Source of the DNA: Hoplostethus atlanticus
Lineage: Eukaryota; Chordata; Actinopteri; Trachichthyiformes; Trachichthyidae
Length of the DNA stretch: 64,000 bases
Direction of reading: 5' to 3'
NCBI GenBank assembly: GCA_034670405.1
Contig: JAXDDX010000163.1
Span: forward strand, 1-64,000
Shown: one piece after another, positions 11,225-24,213 of the stretch
How the letters are laid out: every line of letters begins with the position of its first letter
Position numbering within the stretch: the stretch's first letter is position 1
Translations under genes and position numbers: made by a program
Notes under the pieces: generated by a model
Told to the model about the DNA's origin: nothing
Databases searched by the model: none
What the model saw: only the letters and a program-made list of their open reading frames with translations

Positions 11225-12520
11225 GCCAAACTGCATTTCGTTGTCTCAGTACTTGTAATCTGTGCAATCACAATAAAGTTGAATCTAATCTAATCTAATG
11301 TAAAGCAATGGTGAAACCTTTATTATAATACTATTGTGAAATACTGTAAGCACCTTGTCAGCAATAACAGGAAGCTGCATTTCCTGTGGTTTGAAAATCT
11401 GTGAGAGGAAGCAAAGACACTGTTGATTGTTATATTTGGACAAAGGCAATGAAAACTAAAGTAGTACATTGACCATGAAGTTGAAGCACTTTAAAGATTC
11501 AAATATAATGGTACATTGACAGTACAAGAGTGTAAGCAGGGTGCTCAGGGATCACCCATAAATTCACATGTGCATGTATGTGAATTTCTCGCATGTAAGT
11601 TGAACCAAATCTCTAAAAGCATGACTTGCCCTGATACTACTGATGTGACCTTGACAAAACTGAAGCATACTTACTTTGAGATAAAGACTGAAACACAGCC
11701 ATATGCTGTTCCATGAGTAAACATCTTACTGTATGCACTGTGTGTGTAAACGGGCCAATGGCCCACCTTCCAGTGTTGGAGAGGTACATGTCACTGATAC
11801 TAGACATGGTAATTGTAATTATGAGGATAACTAACAAATTATTATTGTTGTAATAGTTTTTTTTAACCTTTATCTATCGTCGACTGAGCGCACACACTCT
11901 TTCAGCAACATCCTTGTGAGGGACCAAGCAAAAAGGCAAAAGGACAAAGGTGTTAAAAAGGAAAATTGCTTTAATAAAGTACTAGAAAAGAAAACTACAA
12001 AAATTAGGGCCCAAACTCAAAGGCGGTCAACTAAGCAATAACGAAACTAAAGCTTCAACTTAACACAACATACCTAAATGGACCTCCCTTCCCAAATGAC
12101 ACACACGGGTTATATACACACATGGACTAGTCCTAGACAGACACAAGGGGAAACTTGACCAACAACAATATTATACATCTCACAAACTTAGCAATATCCA
12201 ACCAGAAACAACCTATCAAAAGAAATGATGTATGTATATTCTAAATTCAGGTCACCCCTCTTCCATCTCCCTGTTGGCTTCTTCCACTTCCTGTGGGCTG
12301 GACTTAAAGGAGGAGCTGGGGAAGATACAAATAAAAGGTAACTGTCAAAACAAACTGTCATAAATTGAATAAAGTATGTAAAATATGAACACAAAATATG
12401 TGTAGTGTCATTTTTCCTTGGAAAATGTATGAATGTAAAATGTGCCCAAATATAAAGAAATACTGGTGGGCAGCAGCTGATGTGGACGACACAATCCTGC
12501 TTCACATTCATACCGTTTCA
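11225..12520. other. Intron 1 sequence of stomatin copy A, no gene seen
   Basis: This interval aligns with intron 1 of copy B (19467-20721) and in part with copy C. It is AT-rich, with a short (TCTAA)n-like run near 11280. Exon 1 of copy A is not present anywhere in the window; it should lie left of position 1 or be lost. Confidence 0.6.
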
Positions 12521-12708
12521 CACATTTACAACTGGGAGTTGCCCAGTACGCCAAACAAATAGTACAGGAGCAGTCAGGAGCCTTGCTCTAGTTATTGAGG
12601 GACATAGCATATAGTGTCACTTTCCCCACATGCATTTTCCCAGCCAGTCACCGTATTCAAACACACAACCTTCTGATCACAGTGTCTTGTGTCTGATTGA
12701 ATCACATT
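12521..12708 (-). mobile_element. tRNA-related SINE fragment upstream of exon 2
   Basis: On the minus strand a B-box-like stretch (GATCAGAAGGTTG, with GGTTCGAAT in sister copies) is followed by a GAGCAAGGC tail typical of fish tRNA-derived SINEs. It occurs at the same place before every exon 2: 20722, 33176, 40306, 44877, 51936 and 56232. It is therefore older than the array. Confidence 0.5.
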
Positions 12709-12864
12709 TTGTACTTTGGTAATGTCCTCCTGTTCACATCTCACCCTTTGTAACCACATAAGGTTGCTAGTTGACTAAAGAGTCTGTCCTCTCTCATTTT
12801 CAGTTTTAAAGGTTTATTTCACGTACAAACATACCCATCTCTCTCTCTGTCTGTCTGTCTCTAG

Positions 12865-15800
12865 CTGAACAGACAGGCTCTTTGGGATGCGTTGGTTGGT
12901 TCATAGTCACACTCTCTGGCATCTTTGCAACCTTGCTCTTCCCCTTCACCATCTGGTTTTGTCTCAAGGTGAGTTGACTCAGTAAATTGACCAGAATGGG
13001 TTGTAGGGCAGAAACCTCTATTACCTTTGCTATTTCACTTGATCATTGTATAAGGGCAAGTTTGGATGGTTGAACTTGTGTTCTGGATGTCGTCTCTGTT
13101 ACAGATTGTTCAGGAGTATGAGCGAGCGGTCATCTTCAGGCTGGGCCGCATCACAGACCGGAAGGCTAAAGGACCAGGTACCAACACTAACACAGACAGA
13201 GAAAAATTGATTTATTTTATTGACCGACTGGATTTTAGACATAATTTGACAACAAATGGACTAGCATTTAGACTAGTAGAATCGTGATAATTCAATGATA
13301 ATTTCCTTTTATCTTCAAGACTTTTCTTTATTCTGCCTTGCACTGATTCCTTTGTGAAAGTGGACCTGAGAACCATCTCATTTAACATCCCACCACAAGA
13401 GGTAGGGTAGTTACAAACACCAACATAACTGGGGGGAAATGTTCTTTTGCAGCATTGCAGTAGGATTAGGATGTAGTTGATGTACAAATCTGTGGATCTC
13501 ATATTCATTAGTTCATATGAGCTAGTGTTGACTATAACTTTGACGGTTCCACTTGCTGACTCTCTGTGTCTGCTCTGTCTCTCTCACACACCCACTGTCA
13601 TATGCGTTTCTACCCAAGATCCTGACCAAGGACTCAGTTACAGTATCTGTGGATGGAGTGGTGTACTTCCGGGTCAGCTACCCCATCTCCTCCGTGGTCA
13701 ACGTGAGTAATGCAGACTTCTCCACCCGTCTGCTGGCCCAAACCACCCTCAGGAATGTCCTGGGAACTAAGAACTTGTCTGAGCTCTTGTCTGACCGTGA
13801 GGGCATCTCCCACAGCATGCAGGTACAGTACCTCAAGTCCATTTAAGGCTGAAGCCAGAAGCAGAGAGCAAGCTGAAAACAAACTATAATCAATGCTGAT
13901 TAATATTTGTAATTGTAATCCTTTGATTCTAAAATCAGAATATACAAAAAGATACTCAAAATCAACTCAAGATACTGTTTAAAAATGTGTAATCTGGTTA
14001 CATTTAATTTGTTAGGAACTATAATTACATTTCAGATTACTTTATATAAGCCAAAGGGATATCCAAGTATCAACTCCTTTCAAAAGAGCAGAGCAACTAA
14101 TAGTTACATGCAACTGACTAGACACTGATCCCTTTTCTACATTGTATATCATCCTGCTATACATCACTGGGATCCCTTTTGGGACTCTGAGTGGGGTAAA
14201 GAGTAGTTCAGCTCAGGTGGGCTTCACTAACCTTAAATTTGATACCACTTCCTTTAGATACCCACAGTCACCATGAACAAAAGAAAAACTCTTATGCGCT
14301 GTATGTTAAGGGTTTCTCTCTAAGGGGTTGCAAATGTTGTTAGTCTATCACCTGTAGTAGATAAATATTATTATTATTAAATGAATATCTCTTTAAATCT
14401 TCTACATGATACTACTATAAACTATTACATGAACACGTTTGCACCCTGAAGTAATCTAAAAAAAAGTAAATACTGTTTGATTTTTTTAGTTATTAGTTTG
14501 ATCAGTTATTAGACAGATTTCATTTTCAGATCATCTTTGCAGTGGTGGCAATAATTAATTTTTACTATTATTAATAAAAAAAATATTTTAATTTTTAATT
14601 ATTACAGATTACAAGATTATCTGCAAAGATTATTCGTGTTCATTCTTATTTCCCAATATTATTCAGTTGTGTGTTGTTGTATATAAAGATGAATAAACTT
14701 ACATTTGTGCCAACAGAGCATCCAAGACAGTGCAAAGTGTCTCTACACTGAAAAGGTGCCCTCTATAGGACAAAGCAGTCAGTTGCGGTACAAAACTATT
14801 AGCAAATACAGCCCATTCGAGATAAAGGAGTTAAGGACATTAGAAATACCTAATTTAAGATGAGCTATGATTTAATAATATGAGTGAGCTGAGAGAGATG
14901 AATGAAGAATTGAAGGAGTGAATGGAGAGTGAGAACAAGGGTAGAGGTGATCTGGAAAAGGACGAGCGAGGCCAGAGTTTGGTTTCCTTGATGCTTTCAT
15001 CTGCAGGGAATGTACAGGTTAGGCCAATGCCAACCGCACTTCTTCTAATTTGCCATGATAAACAGCTTTCAAATACATGACTCTGTGGATGGCATGGGAC
15101 AACATGACCACTTCATCAGCATCACAGTGACACCATACAAATAGTTGTACTTCCTCTCTTTTGCAGATGAGCCTGGACGAGGCCACAGAAAACTGGGGCA
15201 TCAAGGTGGAGCGTGTGGAGATTAAGGATGTGAAGCTGCCCGTTCAGCTGCAGAGAGCCATGGCTGCTGAGGCAGAGGCTGCACGAGAGGCCAGAGCCAA
15301 GGTTAAGACATGCGACACATACACATGGATCCATACACCTGCACACACATGCAAGCATGAAAAAGACAACATGTACACACGAGGGCTAAACAATTATTAA
15401 AAAAGTATATGATATGATTTTCAGAAGGAAAGGTGTTTCATACAGCTTTCTAAACAAGGTGGTTCATTGCAGATTCCCTGCCATACAAAATAATATGCAT
15501 GTCAGACAAAATCCTTAATTTGATTGTAACCGAACAAATCTCAATCATTAGCATTAGCACCACCCACTCACCATTTTAAGCACTTCCAATTAAGTTATGT
15601 AGAAAGAAAAGCTGTGTCTGCATGTTTGGCTCTTTATATCCATCTAACCCTACACACAAGTACATGTATTGTAATGTTGTGAAGGAAAGAAAATAGACCA
15701 CTTATTGTGTTGCGAACATAATCTCTCTTTCTTGATCTACTTATAGGTGATTGCAGCAGAGGGGGAGATGAACGCAGCCCGCGCCCTGAAGGAGGCGTCC

Positions 15801-15935
15801 CTGGTGCTTGCAGAGTCGCCGTCTGCCCTGCAGCTTCGCTACCTGCAGACCCTCAGCACCATCGCAGCAGAGAAGAACTCCACCATCATCTTCCCCTTGC
15901 CAATGGATGTCATAAGCCACTTCATGAAGAAATGA
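12865..15935 (+). pseudogene. stom: Stomatin-like copy A (subfamily I), exons 2-7, exon 4 acceptor lost
   Basis: Stomatins are membrane-hairpin SPFH proteins that form scaffolds and modulate ion channels. The visible exons are 12865-12968, 13105-13177, 13319-13401, 13619-13822, 15167-15301 and 15747-15935. They encode the membrane hairpin, the SPFH domain ([39 protein letters not shown]) and the C-terminus ending SHFMKK. Every exon is open, but exon 4 is preceded by TCTTCAAGAC where sister copies have TCTTCAGGAC. The AG is lost, and the nearest new AG is one base later and shifts the frame. Exon 4 is 83 bp, so skipping it also shifts the frame. Exon 1 lies outside the window. Orthology to stom rather than stoml3 is inferred from the SPFH core. 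Confidence 0.75.
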
Positions 15936-16217
15936 AACCATCAACATATCTTGGCCTGTGGGCTCAGTGACTCCAATTGCTGATCTTCTATAGTTGCATA
16001 AAAGGCTAGGACTGAGGTCAGGTTACTGTTGTTGTGGAAAGATGTAAAATAAACAAGATAAATCAGGATACAAGATAATGCCATTGTCTGCTGCCTGCTT
16101 GACTCTTGGTCCTCTAAACACCATGCTTGAAAGTTTGAAGTCTTTCAACTCTTTCCAAGTATTAATGGTCCCAGGGATCATTTCAGAGAGGATGGACTTG
16201 TTTCTGATGCTGTCCTG
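15936..16217. other. 3' flank / 3' UTR of copy A
   Basis: This is homologous to the 3' flanks of the other copies. AATAAA near 16048-16053 could serve as a poly(A) signal; sister copies read AATCAA there. Confidence 0.4.
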
Positions 16218-17403
16218 GGGCCTGTTCCAAGAAGCGGGTTTAGTGAAAACTCTGAGTTTGTTAACCCTGAGATGAGGGAAACTCTGGGTTTTCCGTTCCA
16301 GAAAGAGAGGTAACTCAAACTCTGATTCAGTTACCATGGTAACTGACTCTGTGAACCTAACCTGCTCGCTAGCAGGTTTTCTTGAACAAGCCCTGACTTT
16401 CTCCTTATCTCCTCCCCTCTGCTGAACCTTAAGCAGCTGTCGGACATGGCGTGTCCTTTCCTCGGTAACCCGATCGATATTCAAGCGGAAGTAATTTGCA
16501 TAGCCTTACGTCGGGAGAGGATTTTGAGACCCCAATTAGATGTTCTATGTCCAGGATGGAAGAGCTGTCCGAGATATAATATGCCGTTTACAGTTCACGG
16601 ATTAAGCTACCACCACCCCGAGCAGTCAAATAAAGACACCTTTCATTTGGTCTTCTTTATTTCCTACAAATACAAAAGCAACAGTTAGTATTTTTATATT
16701 GTTCCAACAACACATTTCACCTGTGACCATGCACCCACCTCTAACTTATGTTCCAGTAATTACATTTCTACATCTGCCTTTCTAATTTGCCACCCCAAGT
16801 ACACCATTTGAAGTATGTCTGGCCCAGACAGCTCAGTTAGTAGAGCATTAGACTCTCAGTCTCAGGGTTGTGGGTTCGATCCTCACATAGTGTTAACTAT
16901 CACCTTTGTAAGTCGCTTTGGATAAAAGCCTCTGCTAAATGAATGTAGTATTTTTATATTTCATTTTCAGCTGCTGCCAAGTGCGCTTTGCGCCCGTGGG
17001 ATTGCACCTAAATGAAAATATTTTTTTTCCAATACCATTCCACCACTTTCTCACATGTAGGTAATATTATAAGAAAGTGTCGTTAAATGTTAAATGAATA
17101 CACTGCTGCATTCAAACGTACGCATTGACAGCGATTCTCTCCCACGCCAATTCCCTCTCCTTTACGACCCTTCTGCTTGCTGGTTGCCATGGTGAATCGT
17201 AGTATCGGACCTCCATTGATGATGGCTTTTTATTGTCATCGCGCACGCGCTTAACTCAAGGTGAACATACTCAAAATTGATTGAACTAACTCAAATCAGC
17301 CGTTCTGGAACCGAAAACTCAGAATTGGCCATCTCGGAATGAATCAACTCAGAGTGCAGGGTTAGACTCAGAGTTTGCTGAACCTGCTTCTTGGAACGGG
17401 CCC
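16218..17403. mobile_element. PIF/Harbinger element with empty site in sister copies
   Basis: The ends are GGGCCTGTTCCAAGAAGC (16218) and its near complement (GCTTCTTGGAACGGGCCC, to 17403), with a 3-bp CTG duplication (16215-16217, 17404-17406). Copies B, C, E and G read through uninterrupted (for example near 24847), confirming the insertion. A + strand frame from 16446 (MACPFLGNPIDIQAEV, ALRRERILRPQLDVL) matches the N-terminal region of Harbinger/HARBI1-type transposases. The rest of the transposase is gone. Confidence 0.8.
16826..16952 (+). mobile_element. tRNA-Lys-derived SINE nested in Harbinger element
   Basis: The tRNA-like head has an A box (AGCTCAGTTAGTAGAGC) and a B box (GGGTTCGATCC). 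A conserved fish SINE/L2-type tail (AAGTCGCTTTGGATAAAAGC) follows. It is a SINE rather than a tRNA gene, because the head does not close an acceptor stem. Confidence 0.75.
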
Positions 17404-18404
17404 CTGGACATCCCATATATCTGCATCTGTGGGTTTTCACTCATAATTACAGAGACCAAACAAAAACAGGAGCAACTACCTTCGGGGGGGGGGGGGGCGG
17501 GGGGCCAAGGCCAAAGTAATAAACAAAACCCTGCTCAGAAAGGAAAAATACTAAGCCTAGGGTAAATCAAAATACAGATCAAGGCTTTCTAAGCAGAACA
17601 AAACACAAGAAAGAAGGGATCCAAACAAACTGGCAGCACACCCCCCCCTACTGAGCTCCAACAATAATGCCTAGTCTCAACAGACGGTCAGAAATCATGA
17701 AAACACTAGAGCCTATAGCTATACACAGAATGCTCAACGGTATGCTCAACAGAAATGCCAACACCAAAGCACACCAGAACTGATTTGCAGCTGTGTGAGT
17801 GGCCATCAGGGCCTGGACTAGAGCTTCATCCTGGTTTTTATGCTGGAGATTATTGGAGAATGAGGTCCAGGTGCTGATGCTTCAGTGGTAGGCCAACCAC
17901 AGCAGGAGGTCAGGTCTGGAACTCAGTAACAAACTAACAATTACAAAGGCAGCTAAACATGTAGGTCCTATACAGTTGAATGTCAAGCTAACATGTATCA
18001 ACATTAAAAGGGGTCTGACAATCATCACATTTTTATACGCAAGGTTTTCAGAGCAATGAGGTAACTGAGTTCTAAAAAATAGTCAATGCCCAAATTGTGC
18101 AAAATTATTTCATGTGACAAAGGGAACGTTCTTGAAATTTATGACAACATATGCCAAACATGGACAAACTTCAGCAGCAAAGAAGCACAGTGGTCACAAG
18201 TCAAAACTCACCTAAGGCACCCCTAACAGGATAGTTGTTAAACACTACAAACGATGGCCTCAAAAACTGTCACATGATTGAAGCAATTCAGGTCAGTGAG
18301 TCAAGAGGCACTTGGAAACTCTGACAAAGTAATTATTTGTTGATGATCAACTCAGAGTCAATGCCACACCCTTTCTGAGCTATATTATATTGTAACAATG
18401 CCGC
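17404..18404. other. Intergenic region between copies A and B
   Basis: This holds a G-rich run (17484-17504, a G13 run interrupted by one C; sister copies have a short G run or none) and the uninterrupted target site CACACCAGAACTG near 17777. That site is occupied by composite elements further right. No gene is seen. Confidence 0.6.
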
Positions 18405-18412
18405 TTTAAAAA
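18405..18412 (+). promoter_or_regulatory. TATA-like box of copy B
   Basis: TTTAAAAA lies 111 bp upstream of the start codon within a block conserved before exon 1 of copies B, C, E and G. Copy E has TATAAAAA in its place. The role is inferred from position and conservation. Confidence 0.4.
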
Positions 18413-18522
18413 GCTCAGTGACTCCCTCCTCACTTTGTCCACTCCTACACACACTAACCTCTCTCTCTCACACACTTCACCTCTTAGTTTTAGGAAGTAG
18501 CTTTCAACCAGCAACACATGAA

Positions 18523-21500
18523 ATGGCAGATCAAATGGAAAGCCAGAAGAGAAGGGGAATGAGCACAGACGACTTAATATGTAAGAGATACAACCTTTCT
18601 CACTCACTTTCTTTTCTCTGCTGAGCTGTTTTTGTTGACTGGTTTTGTTGCCTTGGTAGAGTAAAATACTTCATATGGAATGAAATTCATAGATCAGCAA
18701 AGGTGTTGTTTACTGTTAGGTACTGTTCCATGTCGTAGTTACAGAGTCTTATTCTGTTACCAGCTAGCTGAGTCAAGTTTGTCGTACAGGACCTTATCTG
18801 TACAGGTGGAAAACATGAGCTAGAGCATAGTTTAGCTTTATCATCATAGAGACAGAAGTCACATGTTACTAAGATAAGGAGCACTAAAAGCATGTGACTT
18901 TGTGTGTGTGTGTGTGCATGTTTTCATTATAATACCATTGTCTGTATCCACGGCTTGGTTGATTATTGTCTGTGTAATGGGAATCTGAAGCTCGTCTTAA
19001 AAACCTTTTTCAAGACAAGTTCTTTCATCCCAGCGATAACTTTAAAGTGGTGCCGTTTCATATTTTAGATTTCTTGTCGTGGCCCTTTCCACATGCTGAT
19101 CCTTTTGTGAAACGTGTTACTGATTTACCAACTTAGTTTCACAGTCAGAACTTGGCAGTGTTTTAGTTTGCTACAAAACACAGATATAAAGTGTGGTGGC
19201 CCATGAAAGGGGCCAATGTGCAAGTTATGTTTATACTGACACAATTCTCACAAACTGCTAAATAAAATGTGCATGACCTTTTCCAATCACACATGGAACA
19301 TATGAAACAATGAAAGTGAATTTACTCACATCAGTTTGCCCAGTAATATGCAATAATGCTCAGATATTGCACAATATATTTATCTATATATTGCATTTTA
19401 TATTTAATATTTATCTAGAACTATATATATATGTACATACTCTGCACTTTACTGCTATTTGCACTTCTGGTTAGATGCCAAACTGCATTTCGTTGTCTCA
19501 GTACTTGTACTCTGTGCAATGACAATAAAGTTGAATCTAATCTAATCCAATCTAATGTAAAGCAATGGTGAAACCTTTATTATAATACTATTGTGAAATA
19601 CTGTAAGCACCTTGTTGTCAGCAATAACAGGAAGCTGCATTTCCTGTGGTTTGAAAATCTGTGAGAGGAAGCAAACACACTGTTGATTGTTATAATATTT
19701 GGACAGGCAATGAAAACTAAAGTAGTACATTGACCATGAAGTTGAAGCATTTTAAAGATTCAAATATAATGGTACATTGACAGTACAAGAGTGTAAGCAG
19801 GGTGCTCAGGGGTCACCCATAAATTCACACATGCATGTATGTGAATTTCTCGTATGTAAATTGAACCAAATCTGTCACTCATACTAGACATGATTGATGG
19901 TAATTGTAATTATGAGTATAACTGTAACAAATTATTATAGTTGTAATGTTTTTTTTTTTAACCTTTATCTATCCAGAGAGAGTCGACTGAGCGCACACAC
20001 ACTCTCTTTCAGCAACATCCTTGTGAGGGACCAAGCAAAATGGCAAAAGGACAAAGGTGTAAAAAAAGGAAAATTGCTTCAATAAAGTTGCAAAAATGTA
20101 CACGTACATGAATCCTAATATAACATAAGAAACTAGAAAAGGAAGCTACAAAAATTAGGGCCCAAACATAAAGGAGGTCAACTAAGCAATAAATAAACTA
20201 AAGCTTCAATTTAACATAACTAAACGGACCTCCCTTCCCAAAAGACACAAGGGGAAACTTGACCAACAACAATATTAAACATCTCACAAACTTAGAAATA
20301 TCCAACCATAAACAACCTATCAAAATAAATTATGTTTAAAGCAAGAATTAGCTTCCAGCAAATGATAATAAAGCCAAACAAAGAGAGGTTTATGGGAATT
20401 CTAAATTCAGTTCCCCCCTCTTCCATCTGCCCTGTTGGCTTCTTCCACTTCCTGTGGGCTGGACTTAAAAGGCCATCTTTCCCAGACTTCAGCCCCTTTT
20501 GCCAGAGGAGCTCGGAAAGATACAAATAAAAGCTAACTGTCAAAACAAACTGTCATAAATTGAATAAAGTGTGTAAAATATGAACACAAAAGCCTATGTG
20601 TAGTGTCATTTTTCCTTGTTGGAAAATATCTGAATGTAAAATGTGCCCAAATATAAAGAAATACTGGTGGGCAGCAGCTGATGCGGACGCCACAATCCTG
20701 CTTCACATTCATACCGTTTCACACATTTACAACTGGGAGTTGCCCAGTACGCCAAACAAATAGTACAGGGGCAGTTAGGAGCCTTGCTCTAGTTATTGAG
20801 GGACATAGCATATAGTGTCACTTTCCCCACATGCATTTTCCCAGCCAGTCACCGTATTCGTACCCGCAACCTTCTGATCACAATGTCTTGTGTCTGATTG
20901 AATCACATTTTGTACTTTGGTAATGTCCTGTTCACATCTCACCCTTTGTAACCACGTAAGGTTGCTAGTTGACTAAAAAGTATTTACTGTCATTTTCTCA
21001 TTTAAGGGTTTATTTAACGTACAAACCTAACCCTTCTCTCTCCCTCTCTCCCTCCTCTCCCTCCCTCTCTCTGTCTCTAGCTGAACAGACAGGCTCTTTG
21101 GGATGCATTGGATGGTTCATAGTCATACTCTCTGGCATCTTTACAGTCTTGCTCTTTCCCTTCACCATCTGGTTTTGTCTCAAGGTGAGTTGACTCGGTA
21201 AATGAGCAGAGTGGGTTGTAGGGCAGAAACCTCTATTACCTTTGCTATTTCACTTGATCATTGTATAAGGGGAAGTTTGGATGGTTGAACTTGTGTTCTG
21301 GATGTCGTCTCTGTTACAGATTGTTCAGGAGTATGAGCGAGCTGTGATCTTCAGGCTGGGCCGCATCACAGACCGGAAGGCTAAAGGACCAGGTACCAAC
21401 ATAACACAGACAGAGAAAAATTGATTTATTTTATTGACCGACTGGAATTTGGACATAATTTGACAACAAATGGACAGATATTGATAGAGCATTTAGAATA

Positions 21501-24213
21501 GTAATATTTCAATGATAATTCAATGATAATTTCCTTTTATCTTCAGGAATTTTCTTTATTCTGCCTTGCACTGATTCCTTTATGAAAGTGGACCTGAGAA
21601 CCGTCTCATTTAACATCCCACCACAAGAGGTAGGGTAGTTACAAACACCAACATAACTGGGGGGAAATGTTCTTTTGCAGCATTGCAGTAGGATTAGGAT
21701 GTAGTTGATGTACAAATCTGTGGATTTCTACACTGATTGTGCATGAATCTCATATTCATTAGTTCATATGAGCTAGTGTTGACTATAACTTTGACGGTAC
21801 AACATACTGACTCTCTCTGTCTGCTCTGTCTCTCTCACACACCCACTGTCATATGCGTTTCTACCCAAGATCCTGACCAAGGACTCAGTTACAGTATCTG
21901 TGGATGGAGTGGTGTACTTCCGGGTCAGCGACCCCATCTCCTCCGTGGCCAACGTGACTAATGCAGACTTCTCCACCCGTCTGCTGGCCCAAACCACCCT
22001 CAGGAATGTCCCTGGGAACTAAGAACTTGTCTGAGCTCTTGTCTGACCGTGAGGGCATCTCCAGCAGCATGCAGGTACAGTACCTCAAGTCAATTTAAGG
22101 CTGAAGCCAGAAGCAGAGAGCAAGCTGAAAACAAACTATAATCAATGCTGATTAATATTTGTAATTGTAATCCTTTGATTCTAAAATCAGAATATACAAA
22201 AAGATACTCAAAATCAACTCAAGATACTGTTTAAAAATGTGTAATCTAGTTACATTTAATTTGTTAGGAACTATAATTACATTTCAGATTACTTTATATA
22301 AGCCAAAACTCTAAAAGGGATATAGTATAAACTCCTTTCAGAGCAGAGCAACTAATAGTTACATGCAACTGACTAGATACTCTGATCCCTTTTCTACATT
22401 GAATACAGGCCTACTATACATCACTGGGATCCCTTTTGGGAGTGGGGTAAAGAGTAGTTCAGCTCAGGTGGGCTTCACTAACCTTAGATTTGATACCACT
22501 TCCTTTAGATACCCACAGTCACCATGAACAAAAGAAAAGATCTTATGGACTGTATGTTAAGGGTTTCTCTATAAGGGGTTGCAAATGTTGTCTGTCACCT
22601 GAAGTAGATAAATATTATTATTATTATTGTTAATATTAATAATAATAATAATAATAATACATTAATATCACTTTAAATCTTCTACATGATACTATAACTA
22701 TTACATGAACATGTTTACACCCTGAAGTAATCTAAAAAAAGTAAACACTGTTTTTGGTTTTTGGTTATTAGTTTATCAGTTATTAGACAAATTTCATTTT
22801 CAGATAATCTTTGCAGTGGTGGCAATACTTTATTTTTATTATTATTATTATTATTAATAATAATCTTTTTGTATTAATTATTACAGATTACAAGATTATC
22901 TGCAAAGATTATTCCTGTTCATTCTTATTTCTCAATATTATTCAGTTGTGTGTTGTTGTATATAAAGATGAATAAACTTACATTTGTGCCAACAGAGCAT
23001 CCAAGACAGTGCAAAGTGTCTGTACAAACTGAAAAGGTGCCCTCTATAGGACAAAGCAGTTAGTTGCGGTACAAAACTATTAGCAAATACAGCCCATTCA
23101 AGATAAAGGAGTTAAGGCCATTAGAAATTCCTCATTTAAGATGAGCTATGATTTAATAATATGAGTGAGCTGAGAGAGATGAATGAAGAATTGAAGGAGT
23201 GAATGGAGAGTGAGAACAAGGGTAGAGGTGATCTGGAAAAGGACGAGAAAGGCCTGAGTTTGGTTTCCTTGATGCTTTCATCTGCAGGGAATGTACAGGT
23301 TAGGCCAATACCAACCGCACTTCTTCTAATTTGCCATGATAAACAGCTTTCAAATACATGACTCTGTGGATGGCATGGGACAACATGACCACTTCATCAG
23401 CATCACAGTGACACCATACAAATAGTTGTACTTCCTCTCATTTGCAGGTAAACCTGGATGAAGCCACAGATAACTGGGGCATCAAGGTGGAGCGTGTGGA
23501 GATTAAGGATGTGAAGCTGCCCGTTCAGCTGCAGAGAGCCATGGCCGCTGAGGCAGAGGCTGCACGAGAGGCCAGAGCCAAGGTTAAGACATGCGACACA
23601 AACACATGGATCTATACACCTGCACACACATGCAAGCATGAAAAAGACAACATGTACACGAGGGCTAAACAATTATTAAAAAAAATATATGATTTTCAGA
23701 AGGAAAGGTGTTTCATACAGCTTTCTAAACAAGGTGGTTCATTGCAGATTCCCTGCCATACAAAATAATATGCATGTCAGACAAAATCCTTAATTTCACA
23801 AATTTCACAAACAAATCTCAATCATTAGCATTAGCACCACCCACTCACCATTTTTAAGCACTTCCAATTAAGTTATGTAGAAAGAAAAGCTGTGTCTGCA
23901 CGTTTGGCTCTTTATATCCATCTAACCCTACACACAAGTACATATATTGTAATGTTGTGAAGGAAAGAAAATAGACCGCTTATTGTGTTGCGAACATAAT
24001 CTCTCTTTCTTGATCTACTTATAGGTGATTTCAGCAGAGGGGGAGATGAACGCAGCCCGTTCCCTGAAGGAGGCGTCCCTGGTGATTGCAGAGTCTCCGT
24101 CTGCCCTGCAGCTTCGCTACCTGCAGACCCTCAGCACCATCGCAGCAGAGAAGAACTCCACCATCATCTTCCCCTTGCCCATGGATGTCATAAGCCACTT
24201 CATGAAGAACTGA
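18523..24213 (+). pseudogene. stom: Stomatin-like copy B (subfamily II), exon 5 frameshift
   Basis: The exons are 18523-18580, 21081-21184, 21320-21392, 21547-21629, 21870-22074, 23448-23582 and 24025-24213. The start is [13 protein letters not shown]. Exon 2 encodes the hairpin ([21 protein letters not shown]). Exon 5 is 205 bp, not 204, because of an extra C at AATGTCCCTGGG (near 22010), so the frame stops at once after NVPGN. Downstream exons remain open ([28 protein letters not shown]). Exon 6 opens with GTA AAC where subfamily I has ATG AGC. An out-of-frame ATG sits 5 bp before the start. A single-base assembly error is the main alternative. Confidence 0.8.
20722..20908 (-). mobile_element. 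tRNA-related SINE fragment, copy B intron 1
   Basis: Orthologous in position to the fragment at 12521-12708. Confidence 0.5.

Noticed and set aside
13634..13882. Antisense open frames over stomatin exons 5, 6 and 7 in every copy
   Set aside because: They mirror the conserved exons, have no splice or codon support, and are shadows of the sense frame.
16838..16900. Possible tRNA gene (also 41349 and 52975)
   Set aside because: Acceptor arms do not pair, B boxes are degenerate in two of them, and one continues into a SINE tail.
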